From assembly GCF_964340395.1 (NCBI RefSeq), contig NC_135551.1:17282503-17346502 (forward strand): a stretch of 64,000 nucleotides of DNA, in the 5' to 3' direction. Below the pieces are notes generated by a model. That model saw nothing but the letters and a program-made list of their open reading frames with translations. It did no database searches and was not told the DNA's origin. Numbering within the stretch: the first letter of the stretch is position 1; the number at the start of each line of letters is the position of its first letter. Positions 35,807 to 47,905 of this stretch are shown in pieces. This stretch comes from Glandiceps talaboti. Lineage: Eukaryota; Hemichordata; Enteropneusta; Spengelidae. Position numbers and translations under genes: made by a program.

Positions 35807-36026
35807 GTGGAACGGCATCACAATGATAAGGCTTGTAAGGCTAGGGACTCACATAGTTATTATGATGGAAAGGACTGTGTGTGCATGCCTAAATATTATA
35901 TGGATGACCTAACAGATATGTGTACACCATGTGTGCCATGCTGCAAAAAGTATAATGTGACAATACAAGTGTGTATAAATCAGGGCCAAAAAATTGACAT
36001 CTGCAAAAGAGTTAGAGAATGTTCTG
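35807..36026 (+). CDS. Gene A: TNFR-like cysteine-rich exon
   Basis: A 220-bp exon, phase 0 in and phase 1 out, acceptor TTTAAACCAG/GTG and donor TTCTG/GTAAGT. The Cys pattern is ACKAR, then YYDGKDCVCMPKYYMDD, then MCTPCVPCCKKY, QVCINQG, DICK and REC. Y-x-D-G-x-x-C-x-C-x-x-x-Y-Y-x-D ... C-x-x-C-x-x-C-C resembles a TNF-receptor Cys-rich module. The only clear ancestor-like family is TNFR, but the paired CC is atypical. It is paralogous to exon 63513-63735 of gene B. Confidence 0.78.
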
Positions 36027-36521
36027 GTAAGTATACATGTATAGAAATTGATAATATATGTAAAACAGTAATCATTTATGGTAGCAAAAACTTGACTTGA
36101 CGAAAGTGTTATTGTTGTGGACAATTTTGTTTATTCATTGCTACTAATTTCTCAATCATGTTGGCATTTAAAACCATAGAAGTATTTGAGAGGGACAGTG
36201 TGTTGCTCGTGATATGATAATAACATGTTATGGAAAATGATTTTAAGTAAAATTTCTGGTATACAGTTATACAGTTATACAAGAAATAAGGACATTGAAA
36301 CTTTAAAATTGATTAGCAGCCATTAATTACTTAGAGATATATAACAAATAATATATAACTGTTTTTGAAATATCCCAACTATGATAAACCTTAATTGAGT
36401 ATTAAAATGTTTTAGTACTAAAATTTTAACCAATACATACAACATATTGTTTTATAAGCTGAGAGCAATACTTGAATTACCACCAGTGTAGTAAAAGGTT
36501 TTATTTTATATCTCTGTGAAG

Positions 36522-36818
36522 ATCCACAGAAGCTGCAGGATCTCAAATCAGGAACCGTGACAACGACCTCCTTAGAAGTTACCTGGAAACTTCCAAACTT
36601 GGGAACAACAAGCTGGGATGGGTATGAGATAACCGTAGAACCAGACCATCCTGTTGGAGACGTTCCAGCTGTTAAAATTGTAAAGGATCCAGAGTACAAA
36701 ATTGATTCGTACAGTACGAATGGTTTAAAGGCTGGAGAAACATACACAATCACTGTCGTCGTTATGAATGCCAACAAAAGAAGTGACCCTGCTAGTGTGA
36801 CAGTAACACTGCCCACAG
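36522..36818 (+). CDS. Gene A: fibronectin type III domain exon
   Basis: A 297-bp phase 1-1 exon (99 codons), acceptor CTCTGTGAAG/AT and donor CCCACAG/GTAGAT. It opens with PQKLQDLKSG and has the FN3 hallmarks SLEVTWKLP (x-x-v-x-W-x-p-P), WDGYEITVEP (Y-x-v-x-y), LKAGETYTITVVVMN (L-x-P-x-t-x-Y-x-v-x-V-x-a-x-N) and SDPASVTVTLP. The Leu-Gly/Ala-Glu-Thr-Tyr 'tyrosine corner' is intact. A TNFR-type module followed by FN3 is not a standard vertebrate TNFR layout. Confidence 0.9.
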
Positions 36819-37429
36819 GTAGATACTATTATGTAATGATTAATATGTAGAATATCCCTATAGGCTTTGACATTACAAAGTTTGTAATGTTTATGATAAA
36901 GCAGATTGTTTGAAGAAATCTGCAACAGAGAGTGGAATATTAGATACTTATACATACAAGCAGTTTCCCAAATATTGTATCACTGCAGTTTTGCTTGTAT
37001 AAGTGTGAATAGAAAGTCAGTTTTATCTACTGTAATACTGCCCTCACCAGTATATATGTATCTTAATGTATCACTGTTTAAAAAGTAGTGTTTATTACTG
37101 AAAGGTTTAATGCAAATATATATCTCTGTTCGTTTTCAAGTTTCCTTTGAAAAAAGTATAATTGATAAGGCCATAAATTGGGTGAAATGTAACTAAATCT
37201 GGCTTTTTTTAATGCTGTTAATTGCTATCACCATATTCTTTTCTCAAAATGAACGGCCATGTGTAAGTTCCATTATGAATTCCCTCACCCACAGCAGTAG
37301 ATACTGTTAACCTATAGTAGAACACTTAGAATGGTTAGATCCCGAGCTGAAATTAAATTATTAACACTTTGATATATTACTATCTTTGCCAATATATTTT
37401 CGAATAATTATGAAACGGTTTTATGTTTA

Positions 37430-37488
37430 CCTCCCATGAGGCGAGGCCATGTTATACTTCTGACTGATTGACTGTATGTCTGTCTGTC

Positions 37489-37557
<69 letters not shown>

Positions 37558-38100
37558 GTATGTGTGTGCGTGTCTTTGTGTGTTTGTCTGTGTGTCTGTC
37601 TGTCTGTCTCTCTCTCTGTTAACACAATATCTCAAAAAACTGAACTGCATCAATGGTAATGAGACTTGCTACACATCTTCCATATGGTAATGCAAGAACC
37701 GATTAGATTTTGGTAAACATCCTATGAACATTAATATTAGTTATTTGCATAATTGATGGTTTTTAGTAATAAGGCTATATCTTAACAGTGCAAACTTCAA
37801 ATTCAATGTAATTAAGTACATGTGTTAAACATAACAAAGTGCATATGACAGTATGTTATATGAAGTTTGTTGATGTAGTTTTACTTGTAATGAGTAATTT
37901 GCATAATTAATGATTTTCAGTAATTATTATACTAAAGAATGCAAGCATAAAACCTCTAAACCTTGTACTTATATCAACCATCACAATGTACATATGTCTT
38001 ATTAAGTTTGTTGAAATAGCTTTTACTTTGAATGAGTAATTTGCACAATTAATGATTTTCATTAATTAAGCTATACCTCAGAATATAGCTTTGCAATATT
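37430..38100 (+). repeat. Composite repeat: (TA)n/GTCT head plus ~140-bp monomers
   Basis: Plus-orientation counterpart of 3480-5790. CTCCCATGAGGCGAGGCC and GTCTGTCTGTCTG with (TA)n (37494-37544), then ATATCTCAAAAAACTGAACT and ACCGATTAGATTTTGG, then about two to three monomers with TGAGTAATTTGCATAATTAA. It lies in gene A's FN3-to-TM intron. Confidence 0.8.
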
Positions 38101-38140
38101 ATGTGTTTAGGACCAAATATCTATGGTTTTGTCCTTACAG

Positions 38141-38338
38141 GAGATATTCAGTTTAAATCTGGTTCATTTTCTCTTCATTATTTATCAGGTAACCATAAAT
38201 GGAGTGATTGGTTCAATAATGGAAGCAATATAGTGATTGTTGTTTTGGGTACAATAATTTTTGTGATATTCATATATGTAATGGTACGTAAAATAGAAAA
38301 GTCAAACAATGACAGGGGACATGCTTTGCTGATTAACC
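38141..38338 (+). CDS. Gene A: transmembrane exon
   Basis: A 198-bp phase 1-1 exon (66 codons), acceptor GTCCTTACAG/GA and donor TTAACC/GTAAGT. After a juxtamembrane stalk (WSDWFNNGSN) comes a single helix IVIVVLGTIIFVIFIYVMV with the positive stop-transfer VRKIEK after it, so the Cys-rich and FN3 parts lie outside the cell. The split codon with the next exon is Pro. Confidence 0.88.
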
Positions 38339-38984
38339 GTAAGTATTACTGCAATGTATTAAATTAACTTTTAACTTTATGCAAAAGTTCATGATAAATT
38401 TGAATAATCAATGTTATGAAGTTGATACAAGGTAACCAAAGATTTTGGCACTGTTGACATTTTAAGGCTTAGGGACTTTACACAACTTACAGGGGGTTGG
38501 GGGGGGTGGACAACATCTTTTAAACAAGCCGTTCGGGGAAGGGTCACTATTTTTGTGCAGTGATAATTTTGGTTACAGACATTGTAATAGAGTGGTGGAG
38601 GGTCAGTCACTAGGTGTAGGGGAGGGTCAATCTGTCATGCACTGGACTTCTTGAAAAACACCCCCTTTAATTTATGTCCAGTCCCTTAGGAAATTTAGAA
38701 ATAGAAGAACAGCGGGGAACCAGAGCCTGATGTAATTTGTGAGAATTGGTTTATATACAACATTTGATTTGTTATTTAGCTCACTCAATCTGAACTGAAC
38801 AAAGAAAAATATTGGTGAATAATATCTAATAAATTATTCAATGTGGTATCAATTATATCATTTTAATTCACCAGATATAAAATAATCTTTTGTAATGCCA
38901 GTTGAGGCTAACAAAAACGGTCTTTGTCTTATGAGACTTATGTATTTATTGTGATATTTCAATTCATAATTAACTAATAGATAT

Positions 38985-39310
38985 CATCCCCAATAATTTT
39001 CTTCATTCAACCAAGGAAAATATGAGTGACCTAAGAGGCCCTTGTCACGACTCATAGTGACAACAAATAGGTCACAAGTATTTTTCAGCTGAATGAAGAA
39101 CAATATTGGGGAATAAGATAATAATACCATCGCCAGTAATATTTTAAAAAAAATTAGGGAAAGCAATGTCAATATTGAATGTTTTGACTTGTATTTCAAA
39201 CACAGCAGAACCTCTAGACATGCATTGTCATGACATAGATGCTCATTGCCTTAATGTAGAACGACCAGAGTATATATATATTCCATATTTTTGTTGAACC
39301 TGGCTTGTGC
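38985..39310. repeat. Palindromic dispersed repeat, copy 2
   Basis: Hairpin core 38985-39116 (CCCCAATAATTTTCTTCATT and complement, GTGACCTAAG near the tip), then GCATTGTCATGACATAGATG and AATGTAGAACGACCAGAG. Reversed relative to 6030-6340. It lies between gene A's TM and tail exons. Confidence 0.78.
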
Positions 39311-39450
39311 ATGGTATGCTTCAAAGCTGTCCAAAAATCTTGAATGCCAATATTGAAGACACATGCACGGCTGTTAGAAGAATCACATGTCCCCTCCTTG
39401 TCATAAATTGACATTACAGTTTGATTGATAATTTTGCATTTTCCTTAAAG

Positions 39451-39743
39451 CTGAGGACGCAGTTGATGATGACTTACTCACAGACAATACAGAAATAGAT
39501 CATACATCTGGAGATGATGTGTCCCCAGGTGTACAAGAAGAAGAATTGACACCAAATAGTGAGACTCACACAGAAGAACGGGCTAATAGCGTACCAGCCA
39601 GTGATTTGGACACTGATCTTGAAGATGTAAGGTGTGAGCCACCACATCCTATACCAGCACAAGGGGACCCTGTTGTGATCATGAGAGAAAAAGATATTGA
39701 TGCAAACTTTGAGGTTGATGGTCAACCAAAAAATTTGTATTAA
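39451..39743 (+). CDS. Gene A: cytoplasmic tail exon with stop
   Basis: A 293-bp terminal exon after TTTCCTTAAAG, ending with TAA at 39741-39743. The tail is about 97 residues, strongly acidic (EDAVDDDLL, DLDTDLEDVRCE) and ends QPKNLY. No death domain, kinase or obvious TRAF-binding PxQxT/PxExxD motif was seen; VQEEEL and PIPAQGDP are the nearest short candidates. The five gene A exons give 385 residues plus stop. No AATAAA is seen nearby; ATTAAA occurs near 39966. Confidence 0.85.
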
Positions 39744-40632
39744 TAGGCTAAAACCTGCTTTTCCACAAGTAGAAATTTAATGACACCTCAGTGATTCAAT
39801 TGTGCATGATTTATGTTGTTTGAAGACAAACATGGTAGTCAAGGTCAAACAGCAAAGATACTAAGCTATCTGCAATGGGGCCACCATAACAACCACAAAG
39901 AGTGAATTTCGCCCTTTCTGAATTTGATAATGCAGTATAAAAGCTTTAATTATGCGCTACTATTATTAAATCTTGTATATAGGGTGTCATCACAATTTTT
40001 ATGTAAATGGCTGCTCACCACAGTCAACAAGGGATTAGATCAATGAACTGAGATTTCTTAATATGTTTTGTATGCCACATGTGGTATGTGTTTCTTGCCA
40101 TTCAAACTTTTGTTTTTAATATTGTTTCACATCAGTTTGAAATATACACTTTAATAATGGAATTTATTTTCAGTATCAACAGTGGTCGTGCAAGTGACAT
40201 AAACATTACTTGTGTATATGCAGGTCCAAGTAAATGATCTGAGATGTCTTTCAAATAGGAGAACATGACATTTTCCCCATGGTATTGAACTAAAGGGATA
40301 TGAGCCAACTATAGACAGAAATTTTATAAAAATATTTAAAACGTAAATCCCATCTACCATTGTTTTTTATGTTGGTTTTTGCCCTGAAAACAACATATAA
40401 AATTTCAATGTTCAGTAGCATTGACAGTTTTGAGCATGTGCATTGTTTGTATGATCTTTATGTTAGTGGCGCTTTTTGGGTGCACCCAAACAGTACATTT
40501 ATGGAATCATTAGTTCAGTTTGCCTAACTGCTGTACTAGAGATCTCACTCTCCCTGGTAATGATAAAAGATATTTCAGTAATTACACTTGCATGTTATTC
40601 TCCATATGAAAAAAAAAGATTTGTAATGTTCA
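39744..40632. other. 3' flank of gene A
   Basis: Probable 3' UTR followed by unique DNA. No repeat or exon recognised. Confidence 0.55.
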
Positions 40633-41105
40633 GGTCTGACCACAGGGGTCAGCGCGCATGTAATTGCTTGATCGATCAATCAAATTTATTGATTGATTGA
40701 TTTATTTGGTTGAATGATTGATCGATTGAATGATCATTTTTTTTTTGGTGTAATATAACTTATTTTGTGTGTGATATTGATCAATTCACTCATTGAGTTT
40801 TAAAAGTATTTTTTCCCTGGCTACTTTGCTCTCAGCTGTATCTCAGGCCACTAAAAGTTATAGGATTAGGGTTGTTTTAATTTAGATAAGAGGAGAACAA
40901 TGGACAAGGTGTCTTTATTTAGTCAATAAAGAGAGAATTACATACAGCTGAAAGAGAGAAAAGTATACAGGGAAAGAGAAAAAAAAATTAATTTTTATAT
41001 CACCACAAAAAAAATCAACCAAATAATAAATCAATCAATAAATTGATTGATCGATCGATTGATCAATCAATCAATTACATGTTCGCTGACCCCTGTGGTC
41101 TGACC
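40633..41105. mobile_element. Foldback element with GATT/AATC-rich arms
   Basis: Ends GGTCTGACCACAGGGGTCAG and TGACCCCTGTGGTCTGACC, arms of about 100 bases that run through TTGATCGATCAATC and its complement. The central part contains TCTCAGCTGTATCTCAGGCC. No convincing target duplication. Confidence 0.75.
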
Positions 41106-41149
41106 CATACCCCTTTAAAGTGTTCAGCAGTCACTCATCCAATTTGTAT

Positions 41150-43124
41150 ATGTTATGTTATGTTATGTTTATTTATTAAAGTGTCATGTGTGGACTTACC
41201 CATAGCCACACCCAGCCCCTAGGGCTTACAAGACACTAAAGTAATACAAATCTTTAACTTATGAATAAGTAAGCGTACATATTTAAACATTGTACATAAA
41301 TTCCTTTCTCTTACAAAAAGCATCGCTAACAAAATTTGCTAGGTCAAATGGCATGTTTGTCATTAAAAATTCTAGGTTTTCGACAACGTCTCTTGTGTCA
41401 AAGTGAGGAGATATTTCCCTAGCTTTTGAAAACAGAAACTCTCGAAATTCATGATAAAGTCCACAGTGAAAAGGGAAATGTATCTCATTTTCAACTGCGT
41501 CTTTGCAGAAATCACAAAGGCTTTCCTCCCTGTCTAGATTAGAAAATCTACCAGTTTCAATTTTTAAAGGAAGAATACCTAGTCTGAGCTGAGCTAAAAG
41601 TGATCTCTTACCACGTGACAAATTATACGTTAAATAATTTTCCAGACCATAATGTTTTTTGAAAGTAACATATGTTTTTAACTTAGGCTTTTCTTTCACA
41701 TCAATTTCCCAATTATTACCATGAAAGGTTCTCAGTTTTTCTTTCACAAACGAAATATTACATGTCTCCATATTATGAAAAATTCCTTGTAAACCAATTT
41801 CTGTAAATAATTTCAACATATCCTGGGCCCAATTTTTTGAATTTAACTCGTAGTCCCATAAAAACACTTGTTTGGTTATCCTGCTATCTGGCATAGATAA
41901 TAAACGATTCCATAATCTGGCCATATTAAGCTGGTGCCTTATCAGACAACTGTCCCAGCCCATATCTCCATTAACAGCAAGTATCGGAGCGAATTTATGG
42001 ACACCGAGAAAATATCTCATAGCCCGATTTTGAATGGCGTTACATTTCGACTTGGATTTAAAACCCCAAATGCCAGAACAATAATCCAATATTGGGGCAA
42101 CACATGAATGAAAAAGAGTTGTAAAAGTATTATACCTGAAATCTTTAAACCTATGAATTTTTGAAATTACGGCACCAAGAGCTCTCCCAGCACCATTTGA
42201 GAGAGTTTCAGCAGTTACATCATAGTCTAAAAATTCATCCAGTACTACACCTAAGTACTTATACTTCGATACAACATCCAGGTCTGCATTACCAAAATGA
42301 AAAGAAACATTAGTTAAAGTTCTCCCTTTGATTCTAAAATGAACAATTTGCGTTTTTGATTTATTTACCATCATTCGCCATCTCCTACACCAATTTCGCA
42401 AATGATCAAGGACATTTTGAAGGTTTGCCTCATTTTCAGCTAAAACAACAATGTCATCGGCATATAACAAAATGTTGACCAGAGACTCCCCTACCGGGAT
42501 ACCCAGACCTAAATCATTTATCTCAGTCGCCAAATCATTTACAAAGATTGAAAAAAGTGTAGGAGACAACACATCACCTTGTCTAACACCATGAGATGTT
42601 GAAAACCAAGGTGTCAAATTACCATTCAAATTAATACAAGAAAGTGGTTTACTATACATACTTTTGATAGATTCGTAAAAAGGCCCATTTATACCATTAT
42701 TTAGTAATTTGAAAAACAATAGATCTCTGTCAACCCAGTCAAATGCTTTTTTCATATCAATAAAAGCAGAAAAAGTGGGCAGACCTTGTGCTTTTCTATT
42801 TCTAATTATAGATGTAAGTGCATAGATATGATCAATGCACGCTCTTGCTTTTCTAAATCCATTCTGTTCATCAACAATAATGTTTTCTGAGTCAAGAAAA
42901 TTGGTCAGTCTGTTGTTTAAAACTCCAGAGTAAAGTTTACTGACATTGGAAAACAGACTAATTCCTCTATAATTCAATGGTACACGAGGGTCTGATAAAG
43001 AACATTTTGGAATTGGCTTAATAATTGCATTCCCCCACATAGAGGGAACTTTACCACAACTAAAACAAAAACGGAAAAGGAGACATAATAAATTAATCGT
43101 ATACTTAACATTACAGATTACCAC
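41150..43124 (-). mobile_element. 5'-truncated LINE with open reverse transcriptase ORF
   Basis: A 613-codon frame (43124-41283) with no stop. It has a reverse transcriptase with fingers (PLNYRGISLFSNVSKLYSG), EQNGFRKARACIDHI, FSAFIDMKKAFDWVD, GVRQGDVLSPTLFSIFVND and the catalytic LLYADDIV (YADD), then the KYKYLGVVLD thumb. A Cys/His cluster CDFCKDAVENEIHFPFHC lies near the C-terminus. The endonuclease part is missing. After the stop come about 110 bases and an (AACAT)n tail (41150-41175), as in CR1/L2-like LINEs that end in short repeats. An uninterrupted frame suggests a fairly recent insertion. Its clade cannot be fixed by eye. Confidence 0.93.
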
Positions 43125-43372
43125 TGAGGCTGAGGTTGATGTTAATGTTTTAGGACATTTATGTTTTGATGACTTATAATATTTACATGTAGGTATTTAC
43201 AACAGAAAAATGTTACATCTTGCTTTTACGATAAGAATCATAGATATAGTATAGATACTTTACATTCAGCAGTTAATGTGTTTGTTCAGACAAGGTGTTT
43301 TATAAGTCTTGAGAAACTCTGGTAGTTCTCTTTTTAAAGTAGATATACCGTTACAGTCACACATAAATATAT

Positions 43373-43455
43373 TTTTAGCACAACTGAACTGATAAGGTTC
43401 AGTAGTGCCATAGGCATGGCAAAGTGTCTGTCTGTTTGTCTATCTGTCTGTCTGT

Positions 43456-43506
<51 letters not shown>

Positions 43507-44420
43507 CAACTTAAAGTCAAAAACCACAGGACCGATTGCCATGATATTTGGTGGGTGTATTACCTTGGGTGTCTAGTTGGGAAATTGTTCAAATCAAAAT
43601 GATCTTACCACCGGTGTGATTTGGATCAAATAATATGAAAAAATTTTAACTGAAAAATTACTGGGCAGATTAGTCTTAAATTTTATGGGAACCGTCTTAT
43701 GGGTGTTTAGATTAAGAATTGTTCATTACATCACAGGGTAAAGGACAAATAATCAATTTTGTACTCGCGATTTTCCGGATTTCTAATATTATTTTCTGTA
43801 TATTTCAAATAAAGTTTTAAATACTGTTTCCTCTCACTGTTTTGTTCTATTTCCTTCCTGATACCAAGGTCTTATCTGAGTTTATCAGCTTTGCATTAAT
43901 TAGTAGCTTGCTAGAACAAACTCACTATTTGCCCAAATTAACGCATTATGCCGTGAGTGTAAACATCTACTGATCCGACTAAATGGTAATACACGGATCA
44001 GTAGATGTTTACACTCACGGCATAATGCGTTTGCAATATACAGAAAATAATATTAGAAATCCAGAAAATCGCGAGACAAAATTGATTATTTGTCCTTTAC
44101 CCTGTGATTACATGATGATGCCATCAGTGATATGCAAATTAGGGCTAAAAGTGTGTCTTTTTGATCAAAAATCTTTAATTCCAAAACTACTGAGCAGATT
44201 GGGCTGAAATTTAATGGGGAATGCATCTGGGGTGTATAGATGAAGAAATATTAAGCATATAATGATCTCATCAGTGATATGGTGTAAAAATGAATTTTCC
44301 TCAAAGACTTGTATCTCAAAAAGTACTTGGTCAATGAGACTTAAACTTGGTGAAAGGTTTTTGGAAGTGTTATTCTGCATATTTTATTAAAACATTTTGA
44401 CACAATTGGCCCTAGCAACC
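43373..44420 (+). repeat. Microsatellite-headed monomer repeat interrupted by a transposon
   Basis: Begins TTTAGCACAACTGAACTGAT, then GTCTGTCTG and (GT)n (43461-43502), then monomers of about 160-170 bases with ATTACTGGGCAGATTAGTCT and AAACTACTGAGCAGATTGGG. It aligns with 62864-63450 along most of its length. A 375-bp transposon interrupts it at 43732-44106. Confidence 0.85.
43732..44106. mobile_element. 375-bp inverted-repeat transposon with 7-bp target duplication
   Basis: Starts CACAGGGTAAAGGACAAATA and ends with the complement, flanked by ATTACAT on both sides (43725-43731 and 44107-44113). The related repeat at 63210-63250 is uninterrupted and has one copy of the target. It is almost all terminal repeat: arms meet at ACGGATCAGTAGATGTTTAC. 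The right arm is shorter by an internal deletion. It is a miniature relative of the 1.53-kb element at 60289. Confidence 0.92.
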
Positions 44421-45164
44421 ATGGCCACGCCCTAAGCAACTATATGGTAATAACAACACCATCTAGTAGGCAAGTGTGTAAACATTCAAAAAATGTATGC
44501 AAATGTGTCTAGCAACAAGACCGCGCCCATATATTGCAAAGATAACAACAGGGTTGCATAGGCAAATGTCAATCAGCAAATGAACACTTATACCTTGCAT
44601 GGATCAGCATGTGGGTAAACAGTTTTAAAAACTGTGCAGTTGTGCTAAAACGCCATTGTGCTATTTTTAACACTTTAAACTATATAACACTGTGGTTCTA
44701 AAAATTATGTAAGTGCTAAAATTGCTTAATATTGTAAACTACTACATCACTCAAGAGGCTGTTTATTTCCCAATTTACATGTTTTATTTCACTACAACTC
44801 ACGACAGAAGAAACATACTTATATAAAGAGAATATACAAGTTCTAGGAATATGCACATATATTTTATTATTGCTACATTTTTAGAGGAATATATTATTTT
44901 ATAAATAGTTGTAAAGTTGACTGGTACAATTTATTTGTTAACAAATGCTGGAAAATGTTATGTATATTTGATGTTTTAATTTTCAATTTATATCCATATA
45001 TACAAAAGATACCCATTCAAGAGATGGTAACTCATTACCATCTAACAAGTATTATGTTTTTGTATATATTGCACACTTAAGTTAATAAATGACCAATAGA
45101 TTAATAGACCAATTGTTTCATTAATTGAGTGGTCGATTGATTGATCGATTGATCGATTGATTGG

Positions 45165-45227
<63 letters not shown>

Positions 45228-46505
45228 GTTGGTTGGTTGGTTGGTTGATTGATTGATTGATTGATTGAAGAATTAGGGTATTGAATAACCAATTGACCAT
45301 ATGATTGATTGACATGTTGAGTTGATTAATTGATTGATTGATTGATTGATGAATTAATTAATTAATTAATTAATTATTTCATTGATTGATCAATCATTTG
45401 GTTAAATGGATAGAGGACTGAATGATCAGTTGTCTTTTGATTGACATGTTTATAGCTTATTGATTAATTGAATGATTGATAGATTAATTGGTCAAGTATT
45501 TTCAAACACAGTTTGAATTACAATATTGAGTAGTCTGACAATAAATTCAATTTGTTTGTGGGTGGATGTGTTGATGAATATTCATGAACTTTTCTAAGGA
45601 AAGTAATAAACATGTAGGGGTTATGAATATTCATTGTGCAACCATTGCATAGACATTAATGCTGACTCCCATGAGCCAATATGGCCCACCACAAAAATCC
45701 CCAAACGAGGCAGAAGTTCAATTAGTGTTTCTCAGAAATTGCATATAATGTAGGTGGTGTCAAACCATGCAATAACTCTCCAAAACCGTAAGTTTACGAA
45801 AATACCTTTATTTGTTGGTTGGTTGGAGTGACATTCCCCATTATATAAGCACGGGCGACGGTGGAGATTGTTGGAGGAGGGGGTCTATGGTGTAAGAGAG
45901 GATAATTGAAGGAAAAAAAGATGAAGTAATGTCATATAACAGACGATAAAGTGGATGAAGAAGATACAATGTACTTCCATACTCAGGGGTCTATTGAAAT
46001 TGCATGGTTCCTAGCGACAATCAGTCAAAGATCAAGCTGGCAGAGCTCCCAATCGTTATATTCAAACCCCTGAGTGATATTATACATCACAGTGTGAATA
46101 GCCGATCAATAGTCAACAACGAACTACGAAATAAGCCCCATCCACGTACTTCACCACTCTAGATAGTGGAAACACAGACAAAGAACAAGGGTAGGCATCA
46201 ACACCCTCCCCCCTCCTTTCCCCGGTAATAACTTCGCAAATTGCGTATGCATACATTATGCAAATAAGGAAACTTAGTCTTGGACATGCGCAGACGTGTT
46301 ACGTGGGTCTTTCAAATTACGAAAATACCGTGACGAGGACCCATCCTGGACAACCAATTCCCTTGGGGTATGATGTTTCCCACCATTCTTCTGGAGTCTT
46401 TTAGTTTTCCCATTTACCATTTTCAGGGAACAAATAGTGTAAAACATGTATGACTTTCTTTGTGAAACGATGATGTCTGTCAACAGTATCAATTGATTTT
46501 CTTTT
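44421..46505. other. Intergenic, with a (GATT)n field
   Basis: 45130-45270 and 45318-45380 are GATT/GGTT/AATT repeats. 45580-45640 has two TATGAATATTCAT-type palindromes. A poly-Asn-Gln-Ser-Ile frame is an artefact of GATT. A minus-strand open frame at 46274-46516 overlaps the possible RTK terminal exon in another register. Confidence 0.6.
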
Positions 46506-46523
46506 TTAAATGACATTTTTCTT
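46506..46523 (-). CDS. Possible terminal coding exon of the RTK gene
   Basis: After a strong acceptor TATTTCTCCTTTAG come five codons, KKNVI, and TAA. The phase (0) fits the donor of exon 47223-47325 and would end the protein shortly after the kinase domain. The same acceptor used with another upstream donor phase would instead give a longer tail (about 75 codons, ending AHVQD). It is too short to be sure. Confidence 0.3.
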   Translation of the reverse strand, partial: KKNVI

Positions 46524-47222
46524 CTAAAGGAGAAATACTTTTGAGACCGCTATAATATTACACACTGTACACACAGCTGTTTAAATTATTATTGTACGTA
46601 TATAAACTCAGTATATATAAAATGTGTTTGACTGGAGTAAACAGTGCTCAATATGCATATGTATGCAGAGCTGTATAAATAACACAGTATATAGATACTC
46701 CGTTACACATGTACAGTGTTTAATGCTTTTGCATGATAATAAAAACTAACGTTAATACAAATAACACTATCGCAAGATAGTTGTGTAGATATCCCATAGA
46801 ACTATGCATCTTCACCAGATACTACCGATACCATTTGGTCAACATTAACATACAGGTGATGATCAAAGGCTTGCATCTTCAGATGTTCCTGTGTTAAGTA
46901 TGAAAAATATGGCACGTCATGAGTCTGACACGTATAAAATGAGAGGGTGGAATATTTACTCTTATGATTTGTCGTCTAGTTTAAAGTTACATTCTCTCAG
47001 AATAGGTTAGCTTTGCTATAGGTATTATTCCCCAATACATTTGTTCGTTCAGCTGTATGGGGAAAATACTATGAGTGTCCTAAATTCAGCCTTTAATGTT
47101 TGAAATATCAATAGTACTGAATGGGTATACAATTTATATCAAATACTTATTATAGCGGCCTAACTTTAAACATGGCAGCATATGTATCTAAAAAAATCAT
47201 GAATTGAAAACATACAACCAAC

Positions 47223-47325
47223 CTCTGAAGTGCAATTCATCAACTTTTCAATTCTTACACTCAGTTGCGGAAAGGTTGGTCTTGTTTCAGGATATGTCTT
47301 CCAGCAATCTGTCATAAGCTCGTAT
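47223..47325 (-). CDS. RTK: end of kinase C-lobe
   Basis: A 103-bp exon, phase 2 in and 0 out, acceptor TTAACACAG/ATACG and donor TCAGAG/GTTGGT. It encodes YELMTDCWKTYPETRPTFPQ then LSVRIEKLMN, the invariant C-W-x-x-x-P-x-x-R-P-x-F of tyrosine kinases. Tyr-Glu-Leu-Met begins after the split Ile codon from the previous exon. Confidence 0.93.
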
Positions 47326-47439
47326 CTGTGTTAATTTATAACGCAAAGCAAAACTAGAGATGTCATATTTATGACACACGAACACGCACACCCGCATAAA
47401 CAGATGCACGCATACATATATACGTATATGCAAACATAC

Positions 47440-47545
47440 ATACATACATACATACATACATACATACATACATACATACATACATACATACATACATACA
47501 TGCATTCATACCTACCTACCTACCTACCTACATACATACATTTTC
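47440..47545. repeat. (CATA)n/(CCTA)n microsatellite
   Basis: Tetranucleotide tract in the kinase intron. Unlike those at 8.6 and 17.5 kb, it lacks the shared GTGCTACGATCTG flank. Confidence 0.93.
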
Positions 47546-47905
47546 AAACATTGTGTAAAGATGTAAAGGTTTACCACCTCCTCTTTGAATACACGTGACT
47601 TTTGATCCCATATTTTGAACGACATGGTTTTAAAGTTGCCGATTTTACAAAGTTTTCTGGCCAAAGCAGACTTAGTCGAGCCCGAATCATTTTAACCTCT
47701 ATTTTTTGCCAAATTGCCGTCGTTTCACCCATGATTTCTAGCTGAATCTGTGGACTTTTTGAACCAAGGTGCCTTTAAGTAGTGTTTGTGTTTATATTTA
47801 CCTCTCCCATCTATGTCCGATCCCCTGCATTCCAATGTCGAGCAACCTAACGTCTCTCTCCCCTATCCACACCCCCTTACACATCCACACCCCTCAACAA
47901 CTCAC

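Noticed and set aside
35414-36100. 228-codon plus-strand protein
   Set aside because: The first half is a repeat plus (CA)n read through an intron. Only 35807-36026 is a real exon of gene A.
45101-45315. Asn-Gln-Ser-Ile repeat protein
   Set aside because: A reading of the GATT microsatellite.
46274-46516. 80-codon minus-strand frame as RTK C-terminal tail
   Set aside because: Its phase does not match the donor of the last kinase exon. It is kept only as an alternative in the terminal-exon entry.
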